Source of the DNA: Hafnia alvei
GTDB taxonomy: Bacteria; Pseudomonadota; Gammaproteobacteria; Enterobacterales; Enterobacteriaceae
Direction of reading: 5' to 3'
Length of the DNA stretch: 64,000 nt
NCBI RefSeq assembly: GCF_900095695.1
Contig: NZ_FMIQ01000055.1
Span: forward strand, 1 to 64,000
A program made the translations under genes and the position numbers. A model generated the notes under the pieces. It was given only the letters and a program-made list of their open reading frames with translations. It made no database searches and was not told where the DNA came from. Below, piece after piece: positions 1 to 8,581 of this stretch. Numbering within the stretch: position 1 is the stretch's first letter; each line of letters starts with the position of its first letter.

Positions 1-31
1 GTACTTCACACTGCGGGAACACTCAAAAGAG

Positions 32-107
32 TGGTGGGTGATGACGGGATCGAACCGCCGACCCCCTCCTTGTAAGGGAGGTGCTCTCCCAGCTGAGCTA
101 ATCACCC
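32..107 (-). tRNA. valX: tRNA-Val (anticodon UAC)
   Basis: The reverse complement is a 76-nt cloverleaf that starts GGGTGATTAGC and ends with an encoded CCA. The anticodon loop CTTACAA gives anticodon UAC, which reads valine codons. The T-arm GGTTCGATCCC is intact. In E. coli a run of valine tRNAs lies upstream of and divergent from gltX, and the same arrangement is seen here. The window edge hides any further tRNAs of this transcript; bases 1-31 look like a tRNA spacer. The symbol is by position only, because the copies are nearly identical in E. coli. Confidence 0.97.
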
Positions 108-124
108 CCGCTGTGTGGAGTCGC

Positions 125-152
125 ATTATAGGGAGCGCCCGAAAATGGTCAA
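125..152 (-). promoter_or_regulatory. sigma-70 promoter of the tRNA-Val transcript
   Basis: On the minus strand there is a -35 TTGACC (147-152), a 16-bp spacer and a perfect -10 TATAAT (125-130). A GC-rich discriminator (GCGACTCC) follows and then the tRNA. This layout is typical of stringently controlled stable-RNA promoters. Confidence 0.8.
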
Positions 153-381
153 CGCTTTTTTCAAGAAAAAATGCTGTTCGTTGGAAAAATAGTCAAGATG
201 TCTTATACATAGGCAGCAATGATAATTTTTTAAGCACTTTTTGCAATAAGCACTCGAACTATAGTCGTAACGGCGTTGAGGAATTGAGGCGTAATGGTAG
301 AATGCTGCCTACTTATTAGTAATAGAAAGCAGGCCACATTCCTATAATGTGGGTCATTGCGTAATAAAGGCCACGTTTCAC

Positions 382-1797
382 ATGAAAATCAAAACCCGTT
401 TTGCACCTAGCCCAACTGGCTACCTGCACGTAGGTGGTGCGCGTACCGCACTTTATTCTTGGTTGTTCGCCCGCCACGCCGGCGGTGAATTTGTTCTTCG
501 TATTGAAGATACCGATCTCGAGCGTTCAACGCAGGAAGCGATCGACGCCATCATGGATGGTATGAACTGGCTGAATCTCGATTGGGATGAGGGCCCGTAC
601 TACCAGACCAAACGTTTTGATCGTTATAACCATGTGATCGATCAGATGTTAGAGCAGGGCACCGCGTATAAATGCTACTGCTCCAAAGAACGTCTGGAAG
701 AGCTGCGTGAAACGCAAATGGCTAACGGTGATAAGCCTCGCTACGATGGCCGTTGCCGCCATAGCCATGAACATCACGCCGACGACGAGCCGCACGTTGT
801 GCGTTTCCTGAACCCTCAAGAAGGTTCAGTGATCTTTGACGATAAGATTCGTGGCCCAATTGAGTTCAGCAACCAAGAACTGGACGATTTGATTATTCGT
901 CGTACCGACGGTTCGCCGACCTATAACTTCTGTGTTGTTATCGATGACTGGGATATGGAAATTACCCACGTTATCCGTGGTGAAGATCATATCAATAACA
1001 CGCCGCGTCAGATCAACATTCTGAAAGCGTTGGGTGCTCCCGTTCCTGAATACGCACACGTGTCGATGATTCTGGGCGATGATGGTAAAAAACTGTCTAA
1101 GCGCCACGGTGCGGTCGGTGTGATGCAGTACCGCGACGATGGTTATTTGCCAGAAGCGTTGCTGAACTATTTGGTACGCTTGGGCTGGTCCCACGGTGAC
1201 CAAGAAATCTTCAGCATTGATGAGATGAAAGAGTTCTTCACGCTTGATGACATCAGCAAGTCAGCAAGCGCGTTCAACACTGAGAAACTACAGTGGCTGA
1301 ATCATCACTATATCAACACCATGGCTCCAGAATATGTGGCTATTCATCTGGCATGGCACATCCATGAAGCGGGTTATGAAACGCGTAATGGTCCACAGCT
1401 GGTTGAAATCGTTAAGCTGCTGGCCGAGCGTTGTAAGACTCTGAAAGAAATGGCGGCTCAGGCGCGTTACTTCTATGAGGATTTTGCTGAGTTTGATGCT
1501 GATGCGGCGAAAAAACATCTGCGCCCTGTCGCTCGTCAGCCGTTAGAGCTGGTACGTTCTAAGCTGGCGGCGATTACTGACTGGACCGCTGAAAATATCC
1601 ATGATGCTATTCAAGGCACCGCGGATGAGTTGGAAGTCGGTATGGGTAAAGTCGGTATGCCATTGCGTGTGGCTGTCACTGGTGCAGGCCAGTCACCTGG
1701 CGTTGATGTAACCGTACATGCGGTTGGTCAGCAGCGTTCACTTAAGCGTATTGATATGGCTTTGGCCTTTATTGCCGAGCGTGAAGCGCAGCAATAA
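382..1797 (+). CDS. gltX: glutamyl-tRNA synthetase
   Basis: Class I aminoacyl-tRNA synthetase that charges tRNA-Glu in the cytoplasm. With the ATG at 382 the protein starts [19 protein letters not shown] and has 471 residues, equal to the E. coli enzyme. An upstream in-frame GTG at 349 would only add a non-conserved tail. The HIGH-type motif (PTGYLHVGG, about residues 9-17) and the KMSKS-type motif (KKLSKRHG, about 236-243) are both visible, and the C-terminal anticodon-binding helical domain is complete. It is divergent from tRNA-Val and followed by its own terminator, an arrangement shared with E. coli. Confidence 0.98.
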   Translation: MKIKTRFAPSPTGYLHVGGARTALYSWLFARHAGGEFVLRIEDTDLERSTQEAIDAIMDGMNWLNLDWDEGPYYQTKRFDRYNHVIDQMLEQGTAYKCYCSKERLEELRETQMANGDKPRYDGRCRHSHEHHADDEPHVVRFLNPQEGSVIFDDKIRGPIEFSNQELDDLIIRRTDGSPTYNFCVVIDDWDMEITHVIRGEDHINNTPRQINILKALGAPVPEYAHVSMILGDDGKKLSKRHGAVGVMQYRDDGYLPEALLNYLVRLGWSHGDQEIFSIDEMKEFFTLDDISKSASAFNTEKLQWLNHHYINTMAPEYVAIHLAWHIHEAGYETRNGPQLVEIVKLLAERCKTLKEMAAQARYFYEDFAEFDADAAKKHLRPVARQPLELVRSKLAAITDWTAENIHDAIQGTADELEVGMGKVGMPLRVAVTGAGQSPGVDVTVHAVGQQRSLKRIDMALAFIAEREAQQ

Positions 1798-1819
1798 GCT
1801 TATTAGCTTATGCTTATAA

Positions 1820-1850
1820 AAGAAGAACCGGCTGATGCCGGTTTTTCTTT
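1820..1850 (+). terminator. gltX rho-independent terminator
   Basis: Stem AACCGGC (1826-1832), loop TGAT, stem GCCGGTT (1837-1843), then a T-rich run. It lies 20 nt after the gltX stop. Upstream A residues could let it work weakly in the other direction as well. Confidence 0.85.
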
Positions 1851-1926
1851 ATCTAGAGTAAGCACTTTGTCATTCACATCTTTTTCTATACCACGAACTG
1901 TAAGAGCCATTTCGATTTCTAAATCT

Positions 1927-2115
1927 TCAGCTGTCGTTGGCATGCAAGCATTGCAGCAGAGTATTGATCCCCTCGCGCATAGTAAAATCGGTGAGGAATA
2001 TTTGCTCATCTTGGTTCATCTGATTAAAGATACTTAGCCATGCTTTATCCGGAGAAGAGGTAATAGCGGAGCTTTTAATCACTTCTTTGGCGGTAAACCA
2101 GTCCTTTTTTTTCAT
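1927..2115 (-). CDS. YfeC/YfeD-family protein with internal deletion, 62 aa
   Basis: The frame starts MKKKDWFTAKEVIKS and ends with a tail (KAWLSIFNQM..REGINTLLQCL) that aligns with the tail of the adjacent 132-aa YfeC/YfeD-type protein (KAWSAIYYQL..RRGINALLGCL). About 65 middle residues are missing, including the part carrying the Mu-type winged-helix DNA-binding core. The reading frame is intact across the junction, so either an in-frame deletion was fixed or a small protein is retained. E. coli has both yfeC and yfeD full length beside gltX. This copy cannot bind DNA by the family's usual mode; it may be a pseudogene or a dimerisation-only partner (inference). Confidence 0.6.
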   Translation of the reverse strand: MKKKDWFTAKEVIKSSAITSSPDKAWLSIFNQMNQDEQIFLTDFTMREGINTLLQCLHANDS

Positions 2116-2140
2116 TATAATATCCTATCGGTCTAGTGGT

Positions 2141-2539
2141 TTATGATGCTGAGCTGGTGGTGTCATTTTGAGCGTGAAGACAAGGCTGTGAATGCTGAGA
2201 CTCTAAGCATCCCAATAATGCGTTAATGCCTCGACGCATGATAAAACGCGTTAGCTGCTCACGTTCATCTTCAGTCAACTGATAATAAATAGCACTCCAC
2301 GCTTTTTCTGCTTTAGGAAGATCAGCCATATAAAATGATGATTCTTCATTAGCGAGTAACGCGGAAACAACTTCATCGGGGAAACTGCTGATGTGGTATT
2401 CGAGTGCTTTACCTTGAACGCCACTACGCTTTTGTTTACGCCATCCTTCAGATTTTGCTCTTTGGTTGATGGCTTGTGGCGTAGTAGGAAAGCCTGCGAC
2501 CCCAACCAGCTCTTTTGCTGCATACCATTCCTTGTTCAT
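2141..2539 (-). CDS. yfeC: DUF1323-type putative DNA-binding regulator (YfeC/YfeD)
   Basis: A 132-residue protein starting MNKEWYAAKELVGVAGFP, with the motif INQRAKSEGW (about residues 24-33), typical of Mu-repressor-like winged-helix proteins of the YfeC/YfeD family. The C-terminal half (about 75-115) is the family's helical tail, followed by a polar low-complexity end. It sits between gltX and the alanine tRNAs exactly where E. coli carries yfeC and yfeD. Target genes are not known. I cannot tell from the sequence which of the two E. coli paralogues is the true orthologue. Confidence 0.8.
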   Translation of the reverse strand: MNKEWYAAKELVGVAGFPTTPQAINQRAKSEGWRKQKRSGVQGKALEYHISSFPDEVVSALLANEESSFYMADLPKAEKAWSAIYYQLTEDEREQLTRFIMRRGINALLGCLESQHSQPCLHAQNDTTSSAS

Positions 2540-2742
2540 ATATCTTCCTTTTCTTGCTTAAAAATACTGCCGTATTTATTACTCAAAATAGTTACATATC
2601 TCGCTAATAGAATACAGAGAGTGAAGCCATAAAATAGCTTTAGCATTTCTAAAGATTGAATTGTTCTGAGCTACAATTTGTCGATAAATTTCGTTGAGTT
2701 GGCGGCTTTTTCAGCGTTTAGAACAAGAAAAACATTTAGCCG

Positions 2743-2778
2743 TTGACAGTATTTGTGAGGTTTCATATTATGCGCCCC
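2743..2778 (+). promoter_or_regulatory. strong promoter of the tRNA-Ala operon
   Basis: Perfect -35 TTGACA (2743-2748), 17-bp spacer, -10 TATTAT (2766-2771), then a GCGCCCC discriminator. It is placed about 30 nt before the first tRNA. The GC discriminator predicts stringent (ppGpp) control, as is usual for stable RNA (inference). Confidence 0.85.
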
Positions 2779-2803
2779 GTTAACGCGATTTAGCGTCAGC
2801 GTT

Positions 2804-2879
<76 letters not shown>

Positions 2880-2961
2880 ACCTTTTCTCAGATTGGTTGG
2901 AAGTATAAAAGCTTTAAATAAGCTTAAAAGAAGTACAACCACTTCTCGTAGTTTACGTTGT

Positions 2962-3037
<76 letters not shown>

Positions 3038-3044
3038 AAATTTG

Positions 3045-3075
3045 AAAAGCCGACAGAAATGTCGGCTTTTTGCTT
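3045..3075 (+). terminator. tRNA-Ala operon terminator
   Basis: Stem AAAAGCCGAC (3045-3054) pairs with GTCGGCTTTT (3061-3070), followed by TGCTTTT. It lies 7 nt after the second tRNA. Confidence 0.9.
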
Positions 3076-3210
3076 TTCTGTATCTCGTACTGAAACTCTT
3101 TTCTTTTATTTCAACTCTTTCGCTATCAATTCAGTAAACACCCTGCTTAATAGCTCTGTAAGCACCGTTACGGGCTTTTCTGTAAAAAAAGACCCCGTTG
3201 GCTAGCAGAC

Positions 3211-3237
3211 ATTAAAAAAGGCGCCTAAGCGCCTTTT
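3211..3237 (-). terminator. nupC terminator
   Basis: Stem AAAAGGCGC / GCGCCTTTT with loop CTAA. On the minus strand it is followed by a run of six U residues. It lies about 25 nt beyond the nupC stop. Confidence 0.85.
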
Positions 3238-3262
3238 AGCCAATCAGATTTTATCCAGCGTA

Positions 3263-4465
3263 TTACAGGAACAGACCCGCAATTGACGCAGACAAAATAC
3301 TCACCAGCGTAGAACCATAAACCAGTTTCAGACCGAAGCGAGCAACCACGTTTCCTTGGTGTTCGTTCAAGCCTTTGATAGCGCCTGCAACGATACCGAT
3401 AGAAGAGAAGTTCGCGAAGGAAACCAAGAACACAGACAGAATGCCCAGTGAACGAGGAGACAGTTCGGTCGCAATTTTCTGCAGGTCAATCATGGCAACG
3501 AATTCGTTAGAAACCAGTTTGGTTGCCATGATGCTGCCAACGTTCAGCGCTTCGTGGGCTGGTACGCCCATTACCCATGCAAATGGATAGAAGACATAGC
3601 CCAGCAGTCTCTGGAACGTCATGCCGTCAACGTGGAACAGCGCGAAGACCCATTCGGTCAGGCCGTTCAACGCAGCAATCAGCGCGATGAAACCAATCAA
3701 CATAGCGGAAACGATGATCGCAACTTTGAAACCGGCCAAGATATATTCGCCCAGCATTTCAAAGAAGCTCTGACCTTCGTGGGTGTTTTTCAGCTGGATG
3801 TCAGCCTCACCTTCCACAGAATAAGGGTTAATCAGGGACAGCACGATAAAGGTGCTGAACATGTTTAACACTAATGCGGCTACCACAAATTTGGCATCCA
3901 GCATGGTCATGTATGCACCCACGATGGACATAGAAACGGTAGACATTGCCGTTGCTGCCATGGTGTACATACGTTTTTCAGACATTTTGCCCAGAACATC
4001 TTTGTACGCAATGAAGTTCTCAGACTGACCCAGAATCAGCGAGCTTACGGCGTTAAAAGATTCCAGTTTACCCATGCCGTTGATTTTAGACAGCACGGTA
4101 CCAATTGCGCGGATGATAACCGGCAATACGCGGATGTGCTGAAGAATACCAATTAGAGCAGAGATAAAGACGATTGGGCACAGTACGTTCAGGAAGAAGA
4201 AGGCCAGACCTTTGTCACTCATGTTACCGAAGACGAAGTTGGTACCTTCTGCCGCATATTTGAGCAGCGTTTCGAAGAACCCAGAGAAACCCTTCACGAA
4301 GCCCAAACCAATGTTGGAGTTCAGGAAGAAGTATGCCAGCAGGAGTTCAACGACTAACAGCTGAACAATGAAGCGCACGCGAATGCTTTTGCGATCGCGG
4401 CTAACGAGCAGGGCAAGTACCGCTACCACCGCAAGGGCTAAAACAAAATGCAAAATAGGGGACAT
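3263..4465 (-). CDS. nupC: concentrative nucleoside transporter NupC
   Basis: Inner-membrane proton-coupled importer of pyrimidine nucleosides and adenosine. The ATG at 4465 ([11 protein letters not shown]) gives 400 residues, the E. coli length, and has a GGAG ribosome site; the longer frame adds 28 unrelated residues. Characteristic CNT segments are present: [11 protein letters not shown] (about 145-155), [17 protein letters not shown] and the C-terminal [11 protein letters not shown]. About ten hydrophobic segments are visible. It is divergent from mntH, as in E. coli. In E. coli nupC is under CRP/CytR control; I saw no convincing CRP consensus here. Confidence 0.97.
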   Translation of the reverse strand: MSPILHFVLALAVVAVLALLVSRDRKSIRVRFIVQLLVVELLLAYFFLNSNIGLGFVKGFSGFFETLLKYAAEGTNFVFGNMSDKGLAFFFLNVLCPIVFISALIGILQHIRVLPVIIRAIGTVLSKINGMGKLESFNAVSSLILGQSENFIAYKDVLGKMSEKRMYTMAATAMSTVSMSIVGAYMTMLDAKFVVAALVLNMFSTFIVLSLINPYSVEGEADIQLKNTHEGQSFFEMLGEYILAGFKVAIIVSAMLIGFIALIAALNGLTEWVFALFHVDGMTFQRLLGYVFYPFAWVMGVPAHEALNVGSIMATKLVSNEFVAMIDLQKIATELSPRSLGILSVFLVSFANFSSIGIVAGAIKGLNEHQGNVVARFGLKLVYGSTLVSILSASIAGLFL

Positions 4466-4882
4466 ACAGTGCTCCAAATTATGAGGCAGGCTAAATTTCG
4501 CAGCACATTCTATGTAACGGCACAGGTAAAAACGAGACTTGGATTGCAAATATTGAAATTGTTATAACGTAAATCAAGAAAAAAGTTAGAAAAGTAACAA
4601 AAAGCCCCCATGGACCATGTTGATGAAAGTTTGAAAAGTTGTGATATTATTATTAAACACCATAGTTCGCTTTTTTGGAAGAAATCTCAGAAGCGGTGGT
4701 GGTAACGTGTTTAAGAGCTGAAAGCGCCTTGTCAGACTCCACAAGCAAACGGCCTATCGAACAGATAGGAAGTATCGTTTAAGTTGATATTGATAATCAT
4801 TATCACTTATACAATAATGGAGTTAATCACGAAGTTTAGGTCACAAATCGTTAGTGTGACTATAGGTGTTAAGGTGGCTGGT
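4466..4882. other. nupC-mntH divergent intergenic region
   Basis: 417 bp without a gene. It holds a near-perfect Fur box (4786-4804) and a 6-bp hairpin CCTATC-GAACA-GATAGG (4753-4769). An inverted repeat TCACA..TGTGA lies just before the mntH start, around 4841-4860. I could not find the usual MntR palindrome or the conserved core of a yybP-ykoY manganese riboswitch. The long leader may still be structured. Confidence 0.5.
4786..4804. promoter_or_regulatory. Fur box upstream of mntH
   Basis: The 19 bp GATATTGATAATCATTATC differ from the classical Fur consensus GATAATGATAATCATTATC at one position. It lies about 80 bp before the mntH start, so iron-dependent repression of manganese/iron import is predicted, consistent with known Fur control of mntH in enterobacteria. 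Confidence 0.8.
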
Positions 4883-6118
4883 ATGCTTGATTCACGTGTT
4901 GCAGAAACAACTCCTCCTGCGTCGCGGAAGATAAAACTTTCGCTGATGGGACCCGCCTTTATCGCCGCCATCGGTTATATCGATCCCGGTAACTTTGCGA
5001 CTAATATCCAGGCCGGTGCGTCTTACGGCTACAAGCTGCTGTGGGTCGTGGTATGGGCCAACTTCATGGCCATGCTTATCCAACTCCTTTCCGCAAAACT
5101 TGGCATCGCTACCGGTAAAAACTTAGCGGAACATATTCGCGATCGCTTTCCACGTCCGGCGGTTTGGGCTTATTGGGTGCAGGCTGAAATCATTGCCATG
5201 GCCACCGACTTAGCTGAGTTTATTGGGGCAGCCATCGGCTTTAAATTATTACTGGGCTGTACGTTGCTGGAAGGGGCGGTTTTAACCGGCATTGCGACTT
5301 TCCTGATCTTGACGTTACAACGCCGTGGGCAGAAACCGCTTGAGTTAGTTATCGGCGGCTTGCTGCTCTTCGTTGCTGCGGCCTATATCGTGGAGCTGGT
5401 GTTTTCTCAACCGAGCATTGCTCAGCTGGCGCACGGGATGCTGGTGCCTGATTTACCCACTCACGAAGCGGTCTTTTTGGCTGCCGGCGTGTTGGGTGCA
5501 ACGATCATGCCGCATGTTATTTACCTGCATTCGTCTCTGACGCAAACTTCTGCATCCTTGGGAACCAAGGCCGAGCGCTACTCTTCGACTAAACTCGACG
5601 TTGCCATTGCAATGACCATCGCCGGCTTTGTTAACCTTGCGATGATGGCAACCGCAGCGGCGGCGTTTCATTTTAGCGGTCACAGTGGGATTGCAGAGTT
5701 GGATCAGGCTTATTTAACGCTAAAACCGCTGCTAGGTAATGCCGCTGCCACTATTTTTGGTTTGAGCTTAGTGGCCGCCGGATTGTCTTCCACCGTGGTC
5801 GGAACGCTGGCAGGACAAGTCGTCATGCAGGGTTTTGTACGCTTTTACATCCCACTCTGGGTGCGTAGAGTTGTGACCATGTTGCCTTCTTTCATCGTGA
5901 TCATGGCTGGGCTGGATGCAACCCGCATCCTATTGTTAAGCCAGGTACTCTTGAGCTTTGGTATTGCTTTGGCGCTGGTGCCGCTGCTGCGCTTCACCGG
6001 CGATAAAGAACTGATGGGCGACATGGTGAACGGACGTACCGTTCAGGCTCTGGGTAAAATCATTGTGGTGGTGGTGGTCGGACTAAACGTCTACCTGTTG
6101 GTGAGCATGTTGTTTTAG
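4883..6118 (+). CDS. mntH: Nramp-type divalent metal transporter MntH
   Basis: Proton-driven Mn(II)/Fe(II) importer of the inner membrane. The ATG at 4883 ([16 protein letters not shown]) gives 411 residues against 412 in E. coli and is preceded by AAGGTGG; the frame open to 4784 adds 33 unrelated residues and runs into the Fur box. The Nramp signature [19 protein letters not shown] (TM1, with metal-binding Asp and Asn) and the TM6 motif [14 protein letters not shown] (Met and His) are intact. Eleven hydrophobic segments fit the family. Fur control is predicted from the upstream box. Confidence 0.97.
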   Translation: MLDSRVAETTPPASRKIKLSLMGPAFIAAIGYIDPGNFATNIQAGASYGYKLLWVVVWANFMAMLIQLLSAKLGIATGKNLAEHIRDRFPRPAVWAYWVQAEIIAMATDLAEFIGAAIGFKLLLGCTLLEGAVLTGIATFLILTLQRRGQKPLELVIGGLLLFVAAAYIVELVFSQPSIAQLAHGMLVPDLPTHEAVFLAAGVLGATIMPHVIYLHSSLTQTSASLGTKAERYSSTKLDVAIAMTIAGFVNLAMMATAAAAFHFSGHSGIAELDQAYLTLKPLLGNAAATIFGLSLVAAGLSSTVVGTLAGQVVMQGFVRFYIPLWVRRVVTMLPSFIVIMAGLDATRILLLSQVLLSFGIALALVPLLRFTGDKELMGDMVNGRTVQALGKIIVVVVVGLNVYLLVSMLF

Positions 6119-6150
6119 GGCTTAGAAGATTTGTTTTTAGAAAATTTATA

Positions 6151-6187
6151 GAAAAGCAGGCTCATTTTTGTGAACCTGCTTTTTTTA
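6151..6187 (+). terminator. mntH terminator
   Basis: AAGCAGG pairs with CCTGCTT across a T-rich loop and is followed by a run of T. It lies between the convergent mntH and ypeC-like genes. Confidence 0.75.
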
Positions 6188-6195
6188 TTTAGTCA

Positions 6196-6612
6196 TTAGT
6201 GATGGCCATGCCCGTTGCCACGGTTGTCATGGTCATGACGATCGTGGTTTTTATAGTGGCCATAATGGTTGCCACGGTCATGGTGCTTGTGTTTGTTTTT
6301 ATGGTCATAGCGGTAATATTTCCCGCCGCGTGAATAGTAGTTTTTCTGCCACCAGTTGTGGTCACGCCAGCGACCACCATCCCAGTAATAGCCGCGTGGG
6401 CTGCGGTCACCGACCCAACGGCCTTGATGATTGCGCCACCAGTTTTGATCGCGCCAGTCATAGCCATCCCAGTAATTCCCACGCTGATCGCGGTCACCAA
6501 GGTGCAAGCTCACGCCGGGAAGTAAATCGATATCTGCTGATGTGGCCTGTGCAACGCCCAGAGGCATCAGGCTACAAAAAGCGAAAATAACGGCAGCTAT
6601 ACGCAGGTTCAT
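6196..6612 (-). CDS. ypeC: DUF2502-type periplasmic protein with His-rich tail (YpeC-like)
   Basis: 138 residues with a signal peptide (MNLRIAAVIFAFCSLMPLGVAQA, cleavage near 23-24), so exported. Residues 25-45 (DIDLLPGVSLHLGDRDQRGNY) match the YpeC/DUF2502 start as I know it. Two near-repeats follow, RGNYWDGYDWRDQNWW and RGYYWDGGRWRDHNWW. The last 36 residues hold 12 histidines mixed with Asp and Lys, a likely metal-binding tail, and the protein is longer than E. coli YpeC. It sits next to mntH, as ypeC does in E. coli. Function is unknown; metal buffering in the periplasm is an inference from composition. Confidence 0.8.
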   Translation of the reverse strand: MNLRIAAVIFAFCSLMPLGVAQATSADIDLLPGVSLHLGDRDQRGNYWDGYDWRDQNWWRNHQGRWVGDRSPRGYYWDGGRWRDHNWWQKNYYSRGGKYYRYDHKNKHKHHDRGNHYGHYKNHDRHDHDNRGNGHGHH

Positions 6613-6707
6613 GTTTTTCTCCTTTACGGGGAAGGACGTTGGTTGGCATCATCTTCAATGAACAACACATAACGCCACCATTCCTTTATGTGAACTGATA
6701 TTAGCAT

Positions 6708-6723
6708 TGTGAATGTGATTACA
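6708..6723. promoter_or_regulatory. possible CRP site
   Basis: TGTGA-N6-TTACA, one base off the TGTGA-N6-TCACA consensus. It lies inside a wider CATTGT..ACAATG inverted repeat, between the divergent ypeC-like gene and the acetyltransferase gene. Confidence 0.35.
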
Positions 6724-6806
6724 ATGTGGAGAAATGGGGGAATCCTCGGTTAATCGCGACGTTTGAGATTATTCTGGCGGCCTCGCCAAGTTAAGGAGCA
6801 GTAGAC

Positions 6807-7373
6807 GTGAGCAAAAGTGAAAAACAGAAGATGATTGAGGGTGAAAACTACTACTCATCGGATCCTGAGCTAGTGGCCGATCGACTACGCGCGATTGATT
6901 TATGCTTCCGCTTTAACTACACGTTGCCGTCGCAGCAGCAGGCACGCAAAGAGCTGCTGCAAGCGCTGTTGCCGAATGTGGATAAGCAGGCTGAGATCAC
7001 CGGGCCGTTCTTTTGCGACTACGGCTACAACATTAAAATTGGGCAGCGATTTTACGCTAATACGGATCTGACCATTTTGGACATCGCGCCCGTGACTATC
7101 GGCGATGATGTGATGTTTGCCCCCCATGTACAGCTGTATACCGCGGCACATCCCACCCATCCTGAACAGCGAATTTCAGGCATTGAGTTTGGTAAGCCGA
7201 TCACGATTGGCAACAAAGTGTGGATTGGCGGTGGGGTGATTGTGTGTCCGGGCGTCACCATCGGTGACGGTTCCGTGATTGGTGCTGGCAGCGTGGTAAC
7301 GAAAGATATCCCGCCGCGCGTTGTTGCAGCGGGAAACCCATGTCGTGTACTGCGTTCGGTCGATGAAGACTAG
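6807..7373 (+). CDS. maa: maltose/galactoside O-acetyltransferase family protein
   Basis: 188-residue acetyl-CoA-dependent sugar acetyltransferase of the left-handed beta-helix (hexapeptide) family. The start is GTG at 6807 with AAGGAG 10 nt upstream. The N-terminal motif (KQKMIEGENYYSSDPEL) matches Maa/NodL/LacA proteins. The catalytic histidine lies in YTAAHPTHPEQR (about 111-122), and hexapeptide repeats occur around 85-100 and 130-165 (ITIGNKVWIGGGVIVCPGVTIG). Maa acetylates maltose and glucose; the true substrate here cannot be read from the sequence. It converges with the aldo-keto reductase gene, and the two stop codons share the palindrome CTAG. Confidence 0.85.
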   Translation: MSKSEKQKMIEGENYYSSDPELVADRLRAIDLCFRFNYTLPSQQQARKELLQALLPNVDKQAEITGPFFCDYGYNIKIGQRFYANTDLTILDIAPVTIGDDVMFAPHVQLYTAAHPTHPEQRISGIEFGKPITIGNKVWIGGGVIVCPGVTIGDGSVIGAGSVVTKDIPPRVVAAGNPCRVLRSVDED

Positions 7374-8359
7374 CTGGCCAGAATTTCTTCGATAGCGCTG
7401 AGTTCTTCGGCGCTAAAATGTCGGTTTTCTAGCATGCCAACGGCATCTTCAATTTGGCTGATACGGCTTGCGCCGATCAGTACCGATGTCACGCGATCGC
7501 CTCGTAATACCCATGCCAGCGCCATTTGCGACAGTTTTTGCCCTCGCGCCAGCGCCATCTCATTAAGCTGCTTAATTTTACCCAGTTTCTGCTCAGTAAT
7601 GGCTTCTGGTTTTAAGAACTGGCTATGTGCTGCGCGTGAATCTTCAGGTATTCCATGCAGATAACGGTCTGTCAGCAGCCCTCCCGCCAGCGGGGAAAAC
7701 GCAATCGAACCAACGCCTTCTTCTTGCAAGACATCCAACAAGCCGCCTTCAACCCAACGTTCAAACATTGAATATTTAGGCTGATGGATCAAGCAGGGCG
7801 TTCCAAGATCGCGCAGGATCGCAATCGCTTGGCGAGCCGTTTCCGCGGGATAGTTAGATAGCCCAACGTACAGAGCTTTACCCTGACGCACGATGAGATC
7901 GAGTGCGCCCATGGTTTCTTCGAGCGGCGTATTAGGATCGGGGCGGTGGTGATAGAAAACATCTACATAGTCGAGGCCCATGCGTTTCAGGCTTTGATTA
8001 AGGCTAGCCACTAAGTATTTTTTGCTGCCCCAGTCGCCGTAAGGCCCTTCCCACATGGTGTATCCCGCCTTGCTTGAAATCACCATTTCATCGCGATAGG
8101 GCAGAAGATCGTGTTGTAGAACACGGCCAAAATTGGTCTCTGCCGAGCCGGGAGGGGGACCATAGTTGTTCGCGAGATCAAAATGGGTGATGCCTAAATC
8201 GAAAGCGCGCAACAACATATCGCGGCTGTTATCGAAAAGGGTGGTATCACCAAAGTTATGCCACAACCCCAGCGAGATAGCCGGTAGCTGTAAACCGCTG
8301 TTACCGCAACGTCGGTATTCCATCGATTGATAGCGTTCGGGATTTGCCAGATAACTCAT
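7370..8359 (-). CDS. gpr: aldo/keto reductase, YghZ/Gpr type
   Basis: 329-residue cytoplasmic NADPH-dependent reductase. The start MSYLANPERY..MEYRRCGNSGLQLPA and the segment THFDLANNYGPPPGSAE closely follow E. coli YghZ, known as L-glyceraldehyde-3-phosphate reductase. The catalytic tetrad is visible: Asp and Tyr in FDLANNYG, Lys in ISSKAGY, His in YHHRPD. The NADP-binding C-terminal motif LIGASRISQIED is present. E. coli YghZ is somewhat longer (346). The gene is divergent from ipdC. Confidence 0.88.
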   Translation of the reverse strand: MSYLANPERYQSMEYRRCGNSGLQLPAISLGLWHNFGDTTLFDNSRDMLLRAFDLGITHFDLANNYGPPPGSAETNFGRVLQHDLLPYRDEMVISSKAGYTMWEGPYGDWGSKKYLVASLNQSLKRMGLDYVDVFYHHRPDPNTPLEETMGALDLIVRQGKALYVGLSNYPAETARQAIAILRDLGTPCLIHQPKYSMFERWVEGGLLDVLQEEGVGSIAFSPLAGGLLTDRYLHGIPEDSRAAHSQFLKPEAITEQKLGKIKQLNEMALARGQKLSQMALAWVLRGDRVTSVLIGASRISQIEDAVGMLENRHFSAEELSAIEEILAS

Positions 8360-8581
8360 TGATCTTCCTTACACGATGACATGAAAAAAGACGACAAACA
8401 CACAGTGCGCCGCCTGTTGTTACTAGGTAGCGTGCGTGTTCATTGCGTAAATCTAGCTTTCCATCATGCTCCTGAGCCGGTTTCAACGCCATCAAAAAGA
8501 GCCCCCTATACTTTTAAACGTGAACTAACTACTCGTTTTTTCAGTGCTTACTGCCCTGAAATGTCCATTGGGAGCATCGCA

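Noticed and set aside
826-1203. 125-aa frame antisense to gltX
   Set aside because: Shadow of a highly conserved gene, with no ribosome site or family resemblance.
1803-2037. Two overlapping frames between gltX and the short YfeC-like gene
   Set aside because: They run through the gltX terminator hairpin and show no protein-like features.
4600-4882. Manganese riboswitch (yybP-ykoY) in the mntH leader
   Set aside because: I could not find the conserved core sequences; a covariance-model search would be needed.
6189-6500. 103-aa Thr/Ile/Met-rich frame on the minus strand
   Set aside because: Shifted frame of the repetitive, His-rich ypeC-like gene; low complexity only.
8381-8581. 67-residue N-terminal extension of IpdC
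   Set aside because: Not conserved in ThDP decarboxylases; a good ribosome site precedes the ATG at 8582.
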